Positions 8,640 through 16,761 are shown, numbered from the stretch's first letter. The stretch is DNA of 32,441 nucleotides from Magnetococcales bacterium (GCA_015228975.1 JADGCN010000005.1:20716-53156); one strand, 5' to 3'. Notes: generated by a model not told the origin, from the letters alone. A program made the numbers and translations.

Positions 8640-9728
8640 ATGACCATGAATGCGTCCAAACCAAGAATCATGATCGTTGATGATGAACGCCTCAATATCA
8701 ATGTGTTGAATGACATATTGAAGGATGACTATCAGATCAAGGTGGCCATGAATGGGGAGCAGGCTTTGCGGCGCGCCATGTCGGATCCCCAGCCCGACCT
8801 GATCCTGTTGGACATTCAGATGCCCGGCATGGGGGGCTACGAGGTCTGTGCCAAGCTCAAGGCCGATCCGCTGACCAGTGACATACCGGTGATTTTCATC
8901 ACCAACCTGAGCGACGATGATGACGAAAAAAGGGGATTGGATATGGGGGCGGTGGATTATCTCCTCAAGCCCATGCGTCCCGCCATCATTCTGGCCCGGG
9001 TGAAGACCCATCTGGGACTGAAGCAGGCCCGTGCCACTCTGGCGCAACGCAATGCCGAACTGGAACGCATGTTGGTCTTGCGCGAGACAGTGGAGAATAT
9101 TTCCCGGCATGATCTCAAGGGGCCTTTGAGCGCCATACTCGGGGCGACGCAATTGATGCTGGAAGTCGATTCCATGTCGCCGGAACACAAAAAATTATTG
9201 GCCATGCAGGAACGCGCCGCCTATAAAATATTGGAGATGATCAATCGTTCCCTGGACATGTTGAAAATGGAGCAGGGGACCTATCCGTTGCAGCCTGTCG
9301 CGGTTGATCTTCTGAAAGTGATTGGTCGTATTTTCACCGAGGTACGGTATCGGACACCTCACATTTTCGTGCAAGGGCAACCGGTAGTGCCGGGACAAAC
9401 GTTTTGCGTTTTGGGTGAAGAGCTGCTTTACTATTCCATGCTCTCCAACCTGATTAAAAATGCCACTGAGGCCAATCACAACCAGGAGTCCATCACCATT
9501 CGCCTGGAGTCCGGCAATCCGGCGGTTGTCAAAATACAAAATTCGATCATGGTCCCCGAGGCCATTCGGGACAATTTTTTTGAAAAATATGTCACCTCGG
9601 GAAAACGATCGGGAACGGGTCTCGGAACCTATTCGGCGCGCCTGATCGTCACCACCTTGGGTGGATCCATCCGCATGGACACCTCCCCGGAAATTGGCAC
9701 CATCATCACGCTGTTTTTGCCCGTTTAG
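8640..9728 (+). CDS. Receiver-first histidine kinase (REC-HisKA-HATPase), soluble
   Basis: A 362-residue cytoplasmic protein. The N-terminal receiver (~5-125) has the acidic pair in VDDE and phospho-acceptor Asp58 in LLDIQMPGMGG, with switch/Lys residues in FITNLS and LLKPMRP. A helical linker leads to HisKA with His157 in SRHDLKGPLS, then a HATPase_c domain with N-box NLIKNATEAN and G2-like GTGLGTYSA. The G1 (DxGxG) ATP-binding box is not recognisable: the equivalent segment reads KIQNSIMVPEA. It starts four bases after the DISM kinase stop (ATG 8640, or ATG 8646 as alternative; the track start at 8565 lies inside the upstream gene). It is the obvious receiver for the upstream Hpt domain. 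No DNA-binding or c-di-GMP output domain is attached. Confidence 0.88.
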   Translation: MTMNASKPRIMIVDDERLNINVLNDILKDDYQIKVAMNGEQALRRAMSDPQPDLILLDIQMPGMGGYEVCAKLKADPLTSDIPVIFITNLSDDDDEKRGLDMGAVDYLLKPMRPAIILARVKTHLGLKQARATLAQRNAELERMLVLRETVENISRHDLKGPLSAILGATQLMLEVDSMSPEHKKLLAMQERAAYKILEMINRSLDMLKMEQGTYPLQPVAVDLLKVIGRIFTEVRYRTPHIFVQGQPVVPGQTFCVLGEELLYYSMLSNLIKNATEANHNQESITIRLESGNPAVVKIQNSIMVPEAIRDNFFEKYVTSGKRSGTGLGTYSARLIVTTLGGSIRMDTSPEIGTIITLFLPV

Positions 9729-9771
9729 TTCCAGGTATCGTTCATCATTACCTCTTCCAAGGCACAACGCC

Positions 9772-10356
9772 ATGTTTCCAAAAACACCCGCGATCACGTG
9801 TTACGACCCCCTGGCCGATTTTTTGGGGGCCGGGGGGGCACCTTTCACCTATACCTTCGACGATGCCGTCAAATTGTCCGGTCATGCCTGTCCGACGATT
9901 GCCGGGGCCTTTTTAATGGCCAAGCGGGCTTTGGAGCTGCTCTACCCCGACACCATGCCGCAACGCGGAGATATCGCCATCACCGTTCCCGATTCGGTGG
10001 ATGCGGGGGTGATCGGCCCCATCACGCAAATCCTGACACTGGTGACCGGAGCAGCCGCAAATAATGGTTTCAAAGGGTTGGGAGATCATTTCAACCGCAT
10101 GAACCTGATGCGCTTTCGTGAAGAGGCGGCCATGTCGCAATCTTTTCTTTTTGAAAGACTCTCGACCGGAAAGCAGGTACGTTTGCAGTATAACCCGCAT
10201 GCTTTTCCTCCATCCCCCAAAATTGCGGAACTCCTGCCGCTTTTACTTGCGGATCGTGCCACAACGGCGCAAAAATTGGAGTTCGCCCGAGTCTGGCGGC
10301 AAAGGGTATTGGATATTTTGCAGGATGGCGGAACCCACACCGTGTTTCAAGTCTGA
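9772..10356 (+). CDS. FmdE-domain protein (formylmethanofuran dehydrogenase subunit E-like)
   Basis: A 194-residue protein with the FmdE family hallmark near the N-terminus: His38 and Cys40 in KLSGHACPTIAGA, and the later conserved block GAAANNGFKGLGDHF. FmdE-like proteins bind metal through this His/Cys region; in bacteria without methanogenesis their role is mostly unknown. The start ATG 9772 has AAGG about nine bases upstream; the track's longer start lies within the preceding kinase gene. No signal peptide or membrane helix is visible, so it is likely cytoplasmic. It is followed after 12 bases by FabI and then a MaoC-phosphotransacetylase fusion, so its likely context is acyl or acetyl metabolism; this is inference from neighbourhood. 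There is no formylmethanofuran pathway gene in the window. Confidence 0.8.
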   Translation: MFPKTPAITCYDPLADFLGAGGAPFTYTFDDAVKLSGHACPTIAGAFLMAKRALELLYPDTMPQRGDIAITVPDSVDAGVIGPITQILTLVTGAAANNGFKGLGDHFNRMNLMRFREEAAMSQSFLFERLSTGKQVRLQYNPHAFPPSPKIAELLPLLLADRATTAQKLEFARVWRQRVLDILQDGGTHTVFQV

Positions 10357-10368
10357 GGAGACCCACCC

Positions 10369-11130
10369 ATGTATCTCAAAGGAAAACGTGGTTTGGTATT
10401 CGGTATTGCCAACCAGGCCAGTATCGCTTTTGGCTGTGCAAAGGCCATGGTGGATCAGGGGGCAGAAGTTATTGTAACCTATGGAACGGCCAAAGCCGAA
10501 TCTTTTGTCACGCCCCTCCTGCCGGCTTTGAACCATGCCACGGCCCTGCTGTGTGATGTCACCCGGGATGAGCATCTGGACGCGGTATTTTCTTTGGTCA
10601 AGGCGCGTTGGGGAACGTTGGATTTCATGATTCATTCCATTGCGTTTGCTCCGATGGAGGATCTGCATGGACGGGTGGTTGATTGTTCCAAAGCCGGTTT
10701 TTTGACCGCCATGGATATTTCCTGTCATTCGTTCATCCGTCTCGCCAAACTGAGTGAGCCGCTGATGACCGGGGGTGGTTGTCTGCAAACGATCAGCTAT
10801 TACGGATCGCAGCGGGTGGTGCAAAATTATAACATCATGGGTCCCGTCAAGGCGGCTTTGGAGTGTATCACCCAATACATGGCGGCAGAACTGGGCCCCA
10901 AAGGGATCCGGGTTCACGCCCTGTCGCCCGGACCATTGCAAACCCGTGCCGCATCGGGCATCAAGGATTTTGATGTGTTGATGGCGAAAGCGGTGGAAAA
11001 AGCGCCGCTGCAACGGTTGGTCACCATTGAGGATGTGGGGGCAACGGCGGCGTTCTTGGCCAGCGACGCCGCTCGAGGACTGACGGGTAACATTGTTTAT
11101 ATCGATGCCGGCTACCACAGCGTGGACTGA
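10369..11130 (+). CDS. fabI: Enoyl-[acyl-carrier-protein] reductase, FabI type
   Basis: FabI catalyses the last reduction of each fatty acid elongation cycle, trans-2-enoyl-ACP to acyl-ACP, using NAD(P)H. The 253-residue sequence has the FabI version of the short-chain dehydrogenase fold. The nucleotide-binding segment is GIANQASIAFGCAKA. The catalytic spacing is Tyr144, Tyr154, Lys161 in YYGSQRVVQNYNIMGPVK, exactly the spacing of E. coli FabI Tyr146/Tyr156/Lys163. The cofactor-binding C-terminal block SPGPLQTRAASGI is also present. Shine-Dalgarno GAGGAG overlaps the stop of the FmdE gene, so the two are co-translated. The MaoC-phosphotransacetylase gene starts five bases after its stop. A second enoyl reductase elsewhere in the genome cannot be excluded. 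Confidence 0.93.
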   Translation: MYLKGKRGLVFGIANQASIAFGCAKAMVDQGAEVIVTYGTAKAESFVTPLLPALNHATALLCDVTRDEHLDAVFSLVKARWGTLDFMIHSIAFAPMEDLHGRVVDCSKAGFLTAMDISCHSFIRLAKLSEPLMTGGGCLQTISYYGSQRVVQNYNIMGPVKAALECITQYMAAELGPKGIRVHALSPGPLQTRAASGIKDFDVLMAKAVEKAPLQRLVTIEDVGATAAFLASDAARGLTGNIVYIDAGYHSVD

Positions 11131-11135
11131 CTCCC

Positions 11136-12515
11136 ATGGCGCACATCGAAAACAAAACCATCGATGAAATTCAGGTTGGCGATAGCTGTTTTCTGGAGCG
11201 ACGCCTGACACGCGACGATATCCAACTTTTCGCCATCATGTCCGGGGATGTCAATCCGGCGCATTTGGACGATGATTATGCGCAGAAAAGCATTTTTCAC
11301 GAGGTTATTGCCCATGGCATGTGGGGTGGTGCCCTGATTTCCACGGTTCTGGGCACGCAACTGCCCGGTCCTGGGACGATCTATCTCGAACAAACCCTCA
11401 AGTTCAAGCGTCCGGTGACGTTGGGGGATGTGGTGCGGGTCACCCTGAGGGTATTGCAGAAAAATACGGAAAACAGGCGGGTCACCTTTGAATGTTTGTG
11501 TACCAACCAGAAACAGGAGGTGGTGATCTCCGGCGAGGCCACCGTCCTGGCGCCCAGCCATAAAATTTCCCGACCCGTGCCCCATTTGCCAGAAATTCGC
11601 ATGATGGGACAAAAGCATTGGACGGCCTTGCTCATGCAGGTCAAAGAGATGCCCGCCGTCAAGGCGGTTGTTGTCCACCCCGTTTCCTCCATGGCCCTGG
11701 AGGGGGTACTCATGGCGGCCCGGGCGGGCATTATCGATCCCATACTCGTAGGCCCCAAGGAACGGATTCGTCAAGCGGCCATGGAAGCCAACCTGGATAT
11801 GGATACCCTGGAAATCATCGATACGCCACACAGTCATGCCTCGGCCAGTCGAGCGGTCAGCATGGCGCGGCAGGGGGATGTGCAGACCGTGATCAATGGC
11901 AGTTTGCCGGTCAAGGAGTTGTTTCAGGCGGTATTGCACCCCGAGACGGGCCTGCGAACCGACAAACGGGCCAGCCATGTGTTCGCCTATGATGTCCCCA
12001 CCTACGATAAGATGATTTACATCACCGATGCCGGGATCACCCCTTTTCCCACCTTGGAGAATAAAAGGGATATCATTCAAAACGCCATCGATCTGGTGCG
12101 CAGAGTGGCGCATGTGCCGCCCAAGGTGGCTATTTTAGCCGCTTCCGATGAAATCAGCGCCGCCCTGCCATCGACCATCGATGCCGCTACCTTGTGTAAG
12201 ATGGCGGAGCGCAACCAAATCAAGGGTGGCATTTTGGATGGACCCTTGGCTTTTGATTCGGCCATTTCCCCTTCAGCGGCCAAATACAGCAAGCTTAACT
12301 CACCGGTAGCGGGACAGGCGGACATATTGGTGGCCCCCGATTTGGAATCGGCCCACCTGTTGGCCAAGCAGTTGGAACATTTGGCCGATGCCAAGGGGGC
12401 TGGCATCATTATTGGCACCCGTGTACCGGTTATTCTCCCGACCCATGCGGAAGATGCCTTTGCGCGCATGGCTTCCTGTGCCCTGGCCACCTTGATGATT
12501 GCCAAAGCGGTCTGA
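11136..12515 (+). CDS. MaoC-like enoyl-CoA hydratase fused to phosphate acetyl/butyryl transferase
   Basis: A 459-residue two-domain protein. Residues ~1-145 are a MaoC-type hot-dog domain with the hydratase-2 motif (MSGDVNPAHLDDDYA followed by HGMWGGAL). Residues ~150-459 are a phosphotransacetylase/phosphotransbutyrylase domain (VHPVSSMALEGVLMAA, ILVGPKERI, DIVVAPD-like QADILVAPDLESA). This fusion is a known architecture annotated as bifunctional enoyl-CoA hydratase/phosphate acetyltransferase, often found beside acetate kinase and fabI. It would interconvert acyl-CoA and acyl-phosphate. Here fabI is directly upstream but no acetate kinase follows. ATG 11136 is five bases from the fabI stop. 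Whether the hydratase half is active on CoA or ACP substrates cannot be told from sequence. Confidence 0.9.
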   Translation: MAHIENKTIDEIQVGDSCFLERRLTRDDIQLFAIMSGDVNPAHLDDDYAQKSIFHEVIAHGMWGGALISTVLGTQLPGPGTIYLEQTLKFKRPVTLGDVVRVTLRVLQKNTENRRVTFECLCTNQKQEVVISGEATVLAPSHKISRPVPHLPEIRMMGQKHWTALLMQVKEMPAVKAVVVHPVSSMALEGVLMAARAGIIDPILVGPKERIRQAAMEANLDMDTLEIIDTPHSHASASRAVSMARQGDVQTVINGSLPVKELFQAVLHPETGLRTDKRASHVFAYDVPTYDKMIYITDAGITPFPTLENKRDIIQNAIDLVRRVAHVPPKVAILAASDEISAALPSTIDAATLCKMAERNQIKGGILDGPLAFDSAISPSAAKYSKLNSPVAGQADILVAPDLESAHLLAKQLEHLADAKGAGIIIGTRVPVILPTHAEDAFARMASCALATLMIAKAV

Positions 12516-12595
12516 GTGTTTCCGAAGTCCACCCTGGAACGGGAACCGATGCGGGTGGAACACAGGGTTGGCTTCGACGTGGGTCAAAGCTGTTA

Positions 12596-12622
12596 TTGAA
12601 AATCATTGGCAAGAAAAATAAT
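12596..12622 (+). promoter_or_regulatory. Possible sigma-70 promoter upstream of the small protein/SBP/kinase genes
   Basis: TTGAAA (12596-12601) and AATAAT (12617-12622) match -35 and -10 boxes well, but the spacer is only 15 bases. The site lies in an AT-richer patch of the 243-base gap after the phosphotransacetylase gene and would drive the genes from 12759 on. Consensus match only. Confidence 0.3.
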
Positions 12623-12673
12623 TGTTTCCTGAACGGTGATCCCGCACAATAGGGACTTGAGAGGGGAGGGATT

Positions 12674-12694
12674 CGTAAGGATGTGACCCTTACG
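12674..12694 (+). promoter_or_regulatory. Perfect 7-bp hairpin in the leader of the 12759 gene
   Basis: CGTAAGG, a seven-base loop, then CCTTACG. No T-tract follows, so it does not look like an intrinsic terminator. It lies 64 bases before the ATG at 12759 and could be a leader stem-loop or an operator-like inverted repeat. Confidence 0.4.
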
Positions 12695-12758
12695 TCTGCA
12701 GGGGGCCGATCTTTATGGCTCAAGGATTGGCATCATGACCATTTCAGGATGAAGCATC

Positions 12759-13016
12759 ATGTCAGATCATGAAGAACAGCAGGAAAGACTCGAAGCCATA
12801 TTAAAAATATTGGACAAACTGAAAGTGCAAACCCGGGATGGATTGACGGAGAGTCCCGCGATGGATGAGCTTGTCCGGGAAATTGAACATTTGAACGGAT
12901 CGAACGGATGGCGAACGAACTTTTCCTTTGTAGATGAAGCGGGTAAAAGGGAACAGGCCCTCAAGGTGTTGATGGCTTTTGTTGAAAAGGAGCGGGAATC
13001 ACCCACCTTGCACTGA
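12759..13016 (+). CDS. Small hypothetical protein, helical, 85 residues
   Basis: The protein is charged and predicted helical (repeated Glu/Lys/Leu patterns such as QERLEAILKILDKLKV and MDELVREIEHL), with no signal peptide, membrane helix or cysteines. The start ATG has GGATGAAG a few bases upstream. It precedes the solute-binding protein gene by 43 bases in the same orientation and may share a transcript with the binding protein and kinase. I do not recognise a family. Coding support comes from the ribosome binding site, the amino-acid composition and the good fit into the gap; it could be a small regulatory or adaptor protein, but there is no direct evidence. Confidence 0.6.
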   Translation: MSDHEEQQERLEAILKILDKLKVQTRDGLTESPAMDELVREIEHLNGSNGWRTNFSFVDEAGKREQALKVLMAFVEKERESPTLH

Positions 13017-13059
13017 CCAATGAGGCAAACGCTGTGCATGATCGTGAATAGGGCTTACG

Positions 13060-13869
13060 ATGACTCCCATCCATTCCCTGCGCCCCATGGCCCGGTTACC
13101 GGTTCCACTCCTGGCGCTCTGTTTTTTTTTCATGGCGGTTCGTGCCCATGGGATGGAGACCCCGACCACCATTCACCTGCTGAGTTATCACAACCATCCC
13201 CCGTTTGTGACCGGTCCCGAGCAGGGGCTGACCTTTGACGTGGCCAAATCGTTGACCGAATTGGCCGCCGGAAAGTGGAAGTTTCAAGTACGCATAGTGC
13301 CGCGCAGCCGCCTTGATCTGGAGTTGAAACCATGGATCCAGGGACAATGTACACCACCGACCTCGGCCCCTTGTGGTGATGATTGGAGCGTCCTGTGGGT
13401 GAATCCCTCCTGGGGATTTGGCGGCCCATCGGAAAACGGTTTCCACTGGTTGAAAATGTTTGAGGATTCCAACGCCATTATTTCCCTCAAGGAGTCCCCT
13501 GTGGACTATCAAACGCCGGAATCCCTGCGTGGTTTGCGTTTTGGTGGCATCCGGGGCCACCAGTATGTGGGCATTGACGATCTGGTGACAGCGGGTGGCA
13601 TTCAACGTATCGATGGCAATCACGAGCGCGACAACATTATGATGTTGTTGCTGAAACGCTTGGATGTTCTCCTGCTGCCGACATCCACCATCCATTACTT
13701 TTTGACCAAAGATGACGCTGTTCGCGAATCAGCCCCCAAGATTCATGTTGCGCCGGTCCGGCATCAATATTTTTGGCGGCATTTCCTGATCCCCGCAACC
13801 CGGAAAGATCTGGAAGATTTGTTCCAGCGCTGGTTGGACAAGGGCAATTTTCAAAGTATTGACAAATGA
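13060..13869 (+). CDS. Periplasmic solute-binding protein, family-3-like
   Basis: A 269-residue protein with a signal peptide (LPVPLLALCFFFMAVRAHG) and a fold pattern like extracellular solute-binding family 3: an N-terminal IHLLSYHNHPPFVTG with a downstream GLTFDVAKSLTELA, and a second-lobe segment ETPESLRGL-like (TPESLRGLRFGGIRGHQY) and KRLDVLLLPTSTIHYFL. The canonical arginine-centred amino-acid site is not obvious, so the ligand is unknown. ATG 13060 has AGGG upstream; ATG 13087 is an alternative that leaves a more compact signal peptide. Its stop overlaps the kinase ATG (ATGA), and no permease or ATPase is nearby, so it is more likely a sensor subunit for that kinase than a transporter component. 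A nine-T run sits in the signal-peptide codons. Confidence 0.8.
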   Translation: MTPIHSLRPMARLPVPLLALCFFFMAVRAHGMETPTTIHLLSYHNHPPFVTGPEQGLTFDVAKSLTELAAGKWKFQVRIVPRSRLDLELKPWIQGQCTPPTSAPCGDDWSVLWVNPSWGFGGPSENGFHWLKMFEDSNAIISLKESPVDYQTPESLRGLRFGGIRGHQYVGIDDLVTAGGIQRIDGNHERDNIMMLLLKRLDVLLLPTSTIHYFLTKDDAVRESAPKIHVAPVRHQYFWRHFLIPATRKDLEDLFQRWLDKGNFQSIDK

Positions 13870-16007
13870 GCAACCCGACCCGAACCGTCGCCATCAAACA
13901 CTCCATCAGCATGAAACTGCTCAAGATGGTGTTCGGCACGTATTGTCTGGCGACCGTGATTTTGACGGCGGTGCAAATGTGGATCGAGTATTCCAGGGAA
14001 ACTAAAGAAGTTGTTCAAACCCTTGTTACTTATCAGCCGCTGTTTGAAAAAACGTTATCCAACAATGTCTGGCATGTTGATTTGGCCCAACTGGATGTCA
14101 CCATCCACAGCATCCTGCAATTGCCGGAAGTGGTAGGCGTCAGCATCCTCGATCCCCACAACCGTTTTATTGCCCGAAAGGGATTGATTGACATCAAAGA
14201 GCGCGACACCATCGCCATAGACATGGTCAAAGTCCCGGAAACGCCACCCCGGTTTGCCGCCAACCTGTTTGATCACCACTTTGATCTGTTAGCCCCTTCG
14301 GAATCGGGAGTACAGGAAAAACTGGGTCGGGTGATCTTTTATTCCAATTCCGATATCGCCTTTTCCCGGGTTAACAAGTTATTCTGGTCGATTATTTTTT
14401 TCGCCAGTATCAAAACGTTGTTTTTATGGGTTGTCTTTTTATATTTCGGCAATCGCTTGGTAGGCAAACCGTTATTAAACTTGGTCCAGGAAACGGCGCG
14501 TTTTTCCATGGATCAAACAGGCAAATCCTTGCGGGTTGTTGATGGGAATGTCGATGAGATTCAACAACTTGATCAATCATTTGCCGCCATGGAAGCCCAG
14601 CTCCGGGAGAGCATGGATTCCTTGTCCCAGGGCTATGCCCGACTCGATGCCGTTGCCGCCATTCTGGAAATATCCTCCGGTTCCAAACCCATTAACACAT
14701 TGTTCCATCAGGTTTTGGATGAATTGGTCAACAGGGCGTGGCTTCCGGTTCAAAATCGAAAAATCCTGGGGGCGTGTATTTTCCTTGTCGATCCCAATCA
14801 GGAAAGACTGGTCATGCAGGCCCATGTCAACATGCCCGATGGGGCGATCGAATCGTGTCAGCATGTGGAGATCGGCTCCTGTCTGTGTGGACAAGCCTTC
14901 AAACGAAGAGAAATGGTTCAGGCCCGCAATCTCCATGAAAAGGAGTTGAGCAACCGTCACAGTCATTCCCTGGACGACAACGATTATTATGCCATTCCCA
15001 TCTGTTCCAGCGACAGAAGTCGTGTCATCGGTGTCCTGACGGGCTATTTCCAATCCTGTCATGGTCGCCATACCAGCGATGCGGATTTCCTGGGGAGTAT
15101 CGCCAATGCCTTGAGCAGTTTGATTGAGAGAAAGTTCGCTGAAGATGCGTTGAAAACCCACCAGGATTACCTCGAAAACATGGTGGCAACGCGTACCAAA
15201 CAATTGGCGCATGCCGAACGATTGGCTTGTTTGGGAACTTTTTCCGCAGGCATGGCCCACGAAGTCAACAATCCCAATTCCTTTATCGCGGGAAATATCG
15301 ATTTCCTCAAACAATTCTGGATGATAAGTCGTCCCATCCTCGATCAGAACAAGCATCTTGATCCCACGGGTCGTGTTGGTGCGTTTCTGACGGAAGTTGA
15401 TGCGACACTCGACGGCATGCTGGACGGCAGTCGCCGTATCTCTAAAATTGTCGATAGCCTCAAAGCCTATTCTCGGGGCGGAATGGAAACCGACAAGGTG
15501 GAATGCCGGTTGCTGGATCCGGTTCAGGATGCTGGCAACCTGTTGAAATATCGTATCAAGAAGGGATTTGCCTTAAAAATTGATGTGCCAACCACTATGA
15601 TGGTGATATGTGATCGTCAGCAAATGACGCAAGTCTTTGTCAATTTGTTCAACAATGCCATGGATGCGATGGAAAACATGGATATCACAGGGGCGAAACA
15701 GATCACCGTCCATGCCGAAATGTTGGATGACCATGTATGGATACGGGTCAAGGATCAAGGACCCGGGATTCTCCCGGGGGCACAGGGGAAAATATTTGAC
15801 CCTTTTTACACCTCCAAGGGTAAAACCAAAGGGACAGGTCTTGGACTTTCAATCGTTCAAGGAATTATCGAAGACCACGCCGGGCAAATCACGGTTTTTT
15901 CCACACCGGAAAAGATGGAAGGTGCTGAATTTCTTATTATCCTGCCCAACCGGGAAAACTATCAAAAAATTTGTGATCGAAGAAAACTCGGTCGTGTAGC
16001 AGAATGA
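13866..16007 (+). CDS. Membrane histidine kinase with periplasmic, HAMP-like and GAF domains
   Basis: A 713-residue sensor kinase. A first membrane helix (~20-40) and a second (~170-195, IIFFASIKTLFLWVVFLYF) bracket a periplasmic domain of ~130 residues. A HAMP-like linker follows, then a GAF domain (~255-425) containing several cysteines (ESCQHVEIGSCLCGQAF, ICSSDRSR, SCHGRH), a coiled coil, HisKA with His465 in GMAHEVNNP, and HATPase_c with N-box NLFNNAMDAM, G1 DQGPGI and G2 KGTGLGLSIV. The ATG overlaps the stop of the binding-protein gene, so synthesis is coupled; the binding protein probably presents its ligand to the periplasmic domain (inference, by analogy with TorT-TorS and LuxP-LuxQ). 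No cognate response regulator is adjacent. Confidence 0.9.
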   Translation: MSNPTRTVAIKHSISMKLLKMVFGTYCLATVILTAVQMWIEYSRETKEVVQTLVTYQPLFEKTLSNNVWHVDLAQLDVTIHSILQLPEVVGVSILDPHNRFIARKGLIDIKERDTIAIDMVKVPETPPRFAANLFDHHFDLLAPSESGVQEKLGRVIFYSNSDIAFSRVNKLFWSIIFFASIKTLFLWVVFLYFGNRLVGKPLLNLVQETARFSMDQTGKSLRVVDGNVDEIQQLDQSFAAMEAQLRESMDSLSQGYARLDAVAAILEISSGSKPINTLFHQVLDELVNRAWLPVQNRKILGACIFLVDPNQERLVMQAHVNMPDGAIESCQHVEIGSCLCGQAFKRREMVQARNLHEKELSNRHSHSLDDNDYYAIPICSSDRSRVIGVLTGYFQSCHGRHTSDADFLGSIANALSSLIERKFAEDALKTHQDYLENMVATRTKQLAHAERLACLGTFSAGMAHEVNNPNSFIAGNIDFLKQFWMISRPILDQNKHLDPTGRVGAFLTEVDATLDGMLDGSRRISKIVDSLKAYSRGGMETDKVECRLLDPVQDAGNLLKYRIKKGFALKIDVPTTMMVICDRQQMTQVFVNLFNNAMDAMENMDITGAKQITVHAEMLDDHVWIRVKDQGPGILPGAQGKIFDPFYTSKGKTKGTGLGLSIVQGIIEDHAGQITVFSTPEKMEGAEFLIILPNRENYQKICDRRKLGRVAE

Positions 16008-16089
16008 AATAAAGAGACGGTTCATGGCGTAAACTTAATCAATCCGCAACCATTTTTGAACTTTGGAATGGTGGCAGTGGAACGCAGGG

Positions 16090-16485
16090 TTAATCTTCAG
16101 TACCCACGACAACTCCCAGATCTGGTAAAGAAGGTCGTATGAGTACATCGGCAGGAATTTTAAGCCCCTCGTGAAGGCGGCGGATCATTTCCAGCGAGAG
16201 GTTCCGTTTACGGTTGAGAACTTCAGTCACCCGTGCCCGGCTGCCGATAAATGGTTCCAGTTCCTTGCGGCTCAAACCCATTTGTTCCATTTGGAACTTG
16301 ATAGCTTCAATGGGATCCGGGAGATTAATGGCGTGGTGTTTAGCTTCGTAGGCTTCGACTAGAGTAACGAGAAGGTCCAGGCGATCTCCTTCCGTTGTAT
16401 CAGGGGCGGCATCCATGAGTCGCTCTATTTCTGCTAACGCTGCATTGTAGTCCAGTTCGGTCTTGATGGGATGAACGTCCATCAC
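16090..16485 (-). CDS. higA: HigA-type antitoxin, helix-turn-helix
   Basis: A 131-residue protein of the HigA/COG5499 type. The N-terminal half is helical (LDYNAALAEIERLMDAAPD...LLVTLVEAYEAKHH), the part that usually contacts the toxin. The C-terminal half is an XRE-like helix-turn-helix (IKFQMEQMGLSRKELEPFIGSRARVTEVLNRKR). It follows the HigB-like toxin gene in the toxin-first order characteristic of higBA and overlaps it by ATGA. Such antitoxins normally neutralise the RelE-fold mRNA interferase and repress their own promoter. Because the toxin gene appears shortened and the promoter region upstream is replaced by the eno terminator, this antitoxin may be a survivor of a decayed module. Confidence 0.88.
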   Translation of the reverse strand: MMDVHPIKTELDYNAALAEIERLMDAAPDTTEGDRLDLLVTLVEAYEAKHHAINLPDPIEAIKFQMEQMGLSRKELEPFIGSRARVTEVLNRKRNLSLEMIRRLHEGLKIPADVLIRPSLPDLGVVVGTED

Positions 16486-16688
16486 ACGGTCTCCGCATCG
16501 ATTTGATCATATTGGGCATGGGTTCCGATAAATCGGATATACACCACACCATGTGGATAGTTTATCTTCACCAACAATCGATACTTGTTGCCGGAAATGT
16601 TGAAAACCACACGGTTTCCCTTGATGAAATATGGGATCAACACATTTTCAGAATCGCTGAAGGTTGGTTTTGATTGGATAATTGGCAT
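16482..16688 (-). pseudogene. higB: HigB-type toxin, N-terminally truncated
   Basis: The 68-residue ORF matches the C-terminal half of HigB toxins very well (NRVVFNISGNKYRLLVKINYPHGVVYIRFIGTHAQYDQIDAETV), but family members are about 95-100 residues. The missing part includes the N-terminal helices and the W..P..IK region. The frame remains open upstream of ATG 16688 without stop for more than 80 bases, but no ATG or HigB-like residues appear there, and the region is the intrinsic terminator of eno. No other frame supplies the missing segment. The gene could still make a short protein, but it is more likely a deletion remnant. It overlaps higA by four bases. Confidence 0.65.
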
Positions 16689-16720
16689 CCCTTTGACGGC
16701 AACCCGGTATCGATCCCTGG

Positions 16721-16761
16721 TGACAAAAGAACACCCCGGAAGAAAATCTGTCCGGGGTGTT
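16721..16761 (-). terminator. Intrinsic terminator of the gcvPA-gcvPB-eno operon
   Basis: On the minus strand an 11-bp perfect stem (AACACCCCGGA / TCCGGGGTGTT) with a ten-base loop is followed by CTTTTGTC, a short T-rich run. It lies 56 bases after the eno stop codon and just before the higBA remnant. Confidence 0.85.
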
